A DNA stretch of 8,515 nt from OMOG01 sp041485845. GTDB lineage: Bacteria; Acidobacteriota; Terriglobia; Bryobacterales; Bryobacteraceae. This document shows positions 7,051 to 8,515 of this stretch, one piece after another; position 1 is the stretch's first letter; each line of letters starts with the position of its first letter. The position numbers and the translations under genes are program-made. The notes below the pieces were generated by a model. It was not told the origin of the DNA. It saw nothing but the letters and a program-made list of their open reading frames with translations, and ran no database searches. Location of the stretch: positions 1 through 8,515 of the forward strand of contig JBGPKH010000379.1 in assembly GCA_041485845.1 (NCBI GenBank). The letters run 5' to 3'.

Positions 7051-7071
7051 CTAACGGAAGTTAGCTTTTTT
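7051..7071 (+). terminator. Weak terminator-like hairpin with U tract
   Basis: CTAAC (7051-7055), a GGAA loop, GTTAG (7060-7064), then C and six T (7066-7071). The shape is that of an intrinsic terminator on the plus strand, but the stem is only five pairs and AT-rich. No plus-strand gene ends nearby. If functional it would stop a short leader transcript or read-through toward the efflux gene. Confidence 0.25.
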
Positions 7072-7128
7072 CGCAAAACCCCAACTATGCTTGCGGTTAA
7101 GCCGCCCATAACTTTCTTAGGGCTCGTC

Positions 7129-7368
7129 ATGAAACAACCTTCTCATCGCTCGCTTTGGTCGCGGCTCAGTAACTTACGTCCTGCCGAGCCGCGTCCTGCC
7201 GAGCCGCGACCGAAGGGAGCGGTCCCGCAATTGGCAACGTTGGTTCGTGACAAGGTCTTAGTAGCTGTTGCGCAGCCTGGGGAACCGCTCCCTCCGATCG
7301 GACCCGCGCCCGTAAGCAAGCGGTGTGCGCGACGACACACTAAAATAGCATTTGGAGAACCAATTTGA
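7129..7368 (+). CDS. Possible 79-residue Pro/Arg-rich leader ORF (doubtful)
   Basis: ATG at 7129 opens a frame to TGA 7366-7368, which overlaps the TTG start of the efflux gene as TTGA, a layout that would allow translational coupling. The product is basic and proline-rich, with RPAEP twice (from the 15-bp tandem repeat) and a segment LATLVRDKVLVAVAQPGEPLPP. I recognise no domain, see no good ribosome site, and find strong DNA inverted repeats running through the frame, which suggests the sequence is constrained for structure rather than protein. It may be chance. Confidence 0.2.
   Translation: MKQPSHRSLWSRLSNLRPAEPRPAEPRPKGAVPQLATLVRDKVLVAVAQPGEPLPPIGPAPVSKRCARRHTKIAFGEPI
7145..7293 (+). 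promoter_or_regulatory. Structured leader with competing hairpins upstream of the efflux gene
   Basis: The gap 6952-7364 contains no well-supported gene; its right half holds this structure. Arm A (7145-7167) and arm B (7201-7223) are complementary over 23 bases with one mismatch and two G-U pairs, including a perfect 11-base core (GGTCGCGGCTC / GAGCCGCGACC). The outer part of arm B (7214-7223, AGGGAGCGGT) is also a perfect 10-base complement of arm C (7284-7293, ACCGCTCCCT), so A-B and B-C pairing exclude each other there. A further copy of the inner arm (7186-7193) can pair with 7160-7167. A 10-base palindrome, TCCGATCGGA, overlaps the end of arm C (7293-7302). I recognise no known riboswitch family. 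The arms are seen directly; a regulatory role is inference. Confidence 0.4.
7177..7206 (+). repeat. 15-bp direct tandem repeat (two copies)
   Basis: CGTCCTGCCGAGCCG occurs twice back to back (7177-7191 and 7192-7206). Each copy ends in GAGCCG, part of the sequence that pairs with the left arm at 7161-7167. The duplication thus created two alternative right arms for one left arm. Confidence 0.9.
7354..7359 (+). promoter_or_regulatory. Ribosome binding site of the efflux adaptor gene
   Basis: GGAGAA lies five bases before TTG 7365 and is the reason for choosing this TTG as start. No ATG or GTG in frame lies between it and the hydrophobic N-terminus. Confidence 0.65.
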
Positions 7369-8515
7369 AGAAGTTGCTGTTTTTGCTGCTGGTGGTTGCC
7401 GCGGCAGCCATCGGTTGGGCAATCCTCCGAAAAAATAACCCCGCGCGCATCAATTTCGTGCGCGTGATGCGGCAGACCCTGGTCAGCACGCTCCCCACTA
7501 ACGGCAAGGTGGAGCCGATCGAATGGCAGGCCGTGCGCGCGGAGACCGCGGGGTTGGTCAGCCGCGTCGCGGTGCAGGAGGGACAGAGCGTGGCCAAAGG
7601 CGCGGTGCTGGCCATGATGAGCGAGCCGTCTCTTCAGGCGGATATCGCGGCGGCGGAAGCCAAGGTCGCGGAGGCCCAGGCGAACGTCGCAGCCCTGGAA
7701 GCGGGAGGCCGGCCGGCCGAGCTCGCCGAAATCCAAAACAGCCTGGCCCGCACGCGCCTGGAACTGCAACACGAAACCGGCGAGCACAATGCGCTCCAGC
7801 GCCTGGCCGAGAAACAAGCGGCCACGGCGGCCGAGGTGCAGGCGGCGCAGAACAAGATCCGCCAGTCGGAGCTGGCCATCGCAGGTCTGGAAGGGCGGCG
7901 CACATCGCTCGTCGGGAAAACCGATATCGCGGCCGCCAGGGCTCGCCTTCGCGACGCCGAGGTGGCGCTGGACCTGGCGAAACAGCGCGCGGACCTGAGC
8001 GTCGTGAGGGCGCCGATATCCGGCCTGGTCTACGGCTTGGCCGTGAGAGCCGGGGCATACCTCAACGTCGGCGACCTGGTGGCGAATGCCGGGCGCATGG
8101 ACCGGCTGCGCGTGCGTGTGTACGTCGACGAACCGGAGTTGGGCCGCGTGGCGGAAGGCCAGCCGGTCACCATCACCTGGCAGGCACTGCCCGGCCGCAA
8201 GTGGCAGGGGACCGTGGCGCGCAAGCCGGCTTCCATTCAGGCGCTCGGTTCGCGGCAGGTGGGCGAAGTCCTGTGTACCATCGAGAATCCGGGGCGCGAA
8301 TTGATTCCGGGCACCAACGTGGATGCGGAGATCCGCACGGCGGTGGTGGACAACGCGCTGGCGATTCCCAGGGAGACGCTGCGCCACGACGCCGGCGGCG
8401 ACTACGTGCTCGTTCTGAAAGGCGGCGCCGTGGAGCGGCGGCAGGTGAAGGCGGGGGCTTCCAGCGTGACGCTGGTGCAGGTGTCCGAGGGACTTTCCGA
8501 AGGCGACGCGGTGGC
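7365..8515 (+). CDS. Efflux periplasmic adaptor (HlyD/MacA/AcrA-type membrane fusion protein), 3' end outside window
   Basis: An open frame runs from TTG 7365 to the window end (383 codons and continuing); the non-ATG start and missing stop make it easy to overlook. The order is that of a membrane fusion protein. A membrane anchor comes first (KKLLFLLLVVAAAAIGWAIL, 2-21), with no lipobox Cys. The first half of the lipoyl domain follows (57-87, ETAGLVSRVAVQEGQSVAKGA). A long Ala/Glu-rich coiled-coil hairpin (about 90-210) leads to the second lipoyl half (214-242, VRAPISGLVYGLAVRAGAYL), a beta-barrel (about 246-325) and the start of the membrane-proximal domain. Such proteins link an inner-membrane ABC (MacB) or RND pump to an outer-membrane channel across the periplasm. 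The pump gene would be expected downstream, outside the window, so the pump class and substrate cannot be told. GC-rich coding matches the neighbours. Upstream lies the structured leader. Confidence 0.92.
   Translation, partial: MKKLLFLLLVVAAAAIGWAILRKNNPARINFVRVMRQTLVSTLPTNGKVEPIEWQAVRAETAGLVSRVAVQEGQSVAKGAVLAMMSEPSLQADIAAAEAKVAEAQANVAALEAGGRPAELAEIQNSLARTRLELQHETGEHNALQRLAEKQAATAAEVQAAQNKIRQSELAIAGLEGRRTSLVGKTDIAAARARLRDAEVALDLAKQRADLSVVRAPISGLVYGLAVRAGAYLNVGDLVANAGRMDRLRVRVYVDEPELGRVAEGQPVTITWQALPGRKWQGTVARKPASIQALGSRQVGEVLCTIENPGRELIPGTNVDAEIRTAVVDNALAIPRETLRHDAGGDYVLVLKGGAVERRQVKAGASSVTLVQVSEGLSEGDAV

Noticed and set aside
7021..7090. Cyclic-di-GMP (GEMM) riboswitch, because of GGCCTAAC and CGCAAAACC
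   Set aside because: The conserved blocks are in the wrong order and the required stems and tetraloop-receptor parts are absent on both strands.
7143..8387. Long minus-strand ORF (414 codons) across the right end
   Set aside because: It lies opposite the efflux adaptor, whose plus-strand frame has membrane anchor, lipoyl halves and coiled coil in the right order. The minus-strand product is an Arg/His-rich composition with no domain.

Overview
The window is high-GC bacterial chromosome. The gene set suggests an acidobacterium of the Solibacter type: a secreted protein with an 'IPNYACLETVNR' segment of a kind I associate with Acidobacteria, a secreted right-handed beta-helix protein, an efflux adaptor, and dense GC-rich coding. 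This is an inference from sequence character, not a match to a genome. Four of the seven well-supported genes appear to use non-ATG starts (GTG for coaD and the secreted protein, TTG for galE and the efflux adaptor).

Left edge (1-337): the end of a small protein with a run of ten aspartates. Six bases later comes a 33-residue stub that keeps the P-loop of a zeta-toxin-like kinase and then stops. This looks like the remains of a toxin-antitoxin-type pair whose toxin was cut off by a deletion next to aspC.

Minus-strand run (4668 down to 338), in order of transcription: a thiamine-diphosphate enzyme of the acetolactate synthase superfamily; a small exported protein whose GTG start overlaps the enzyme's stop (GTGA); a 149-base gap holding tandem copies of the exported protein's own 3' end; coaD (coenzyme A synthesis); and, 10 bases later, aspC (PLP aminotransferase). 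coaD and aspC are housekeeping genes. The first two form a translationally coupled pair of unknown joint role.

Centre and right: galE (plus strand) diverges from the thiamine enzyme with only 28 bases between the starts. It converges on a secreted beta-helix gene (minus strand), the two stop codons sharing one palindromic CTAG. Upstream of the beta-helix gene is a plausible promoter with an operator-like dyad over its -35 box. The 413-base gap 6952-7364 then leads into an efflux membrane-fusion protein gene (plus strand, TTG start, running off the window). Its upstream region is unusually structured: a 23-base arm pair, a second partner for the same central arm, and a 15-bp tandem repeat in the loop. 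This is the part of the window least explained by ordinary genes, and it could be an attenuator-like leader.

I found no tRNA, rRNA, CRISPR array or insertion sequence.
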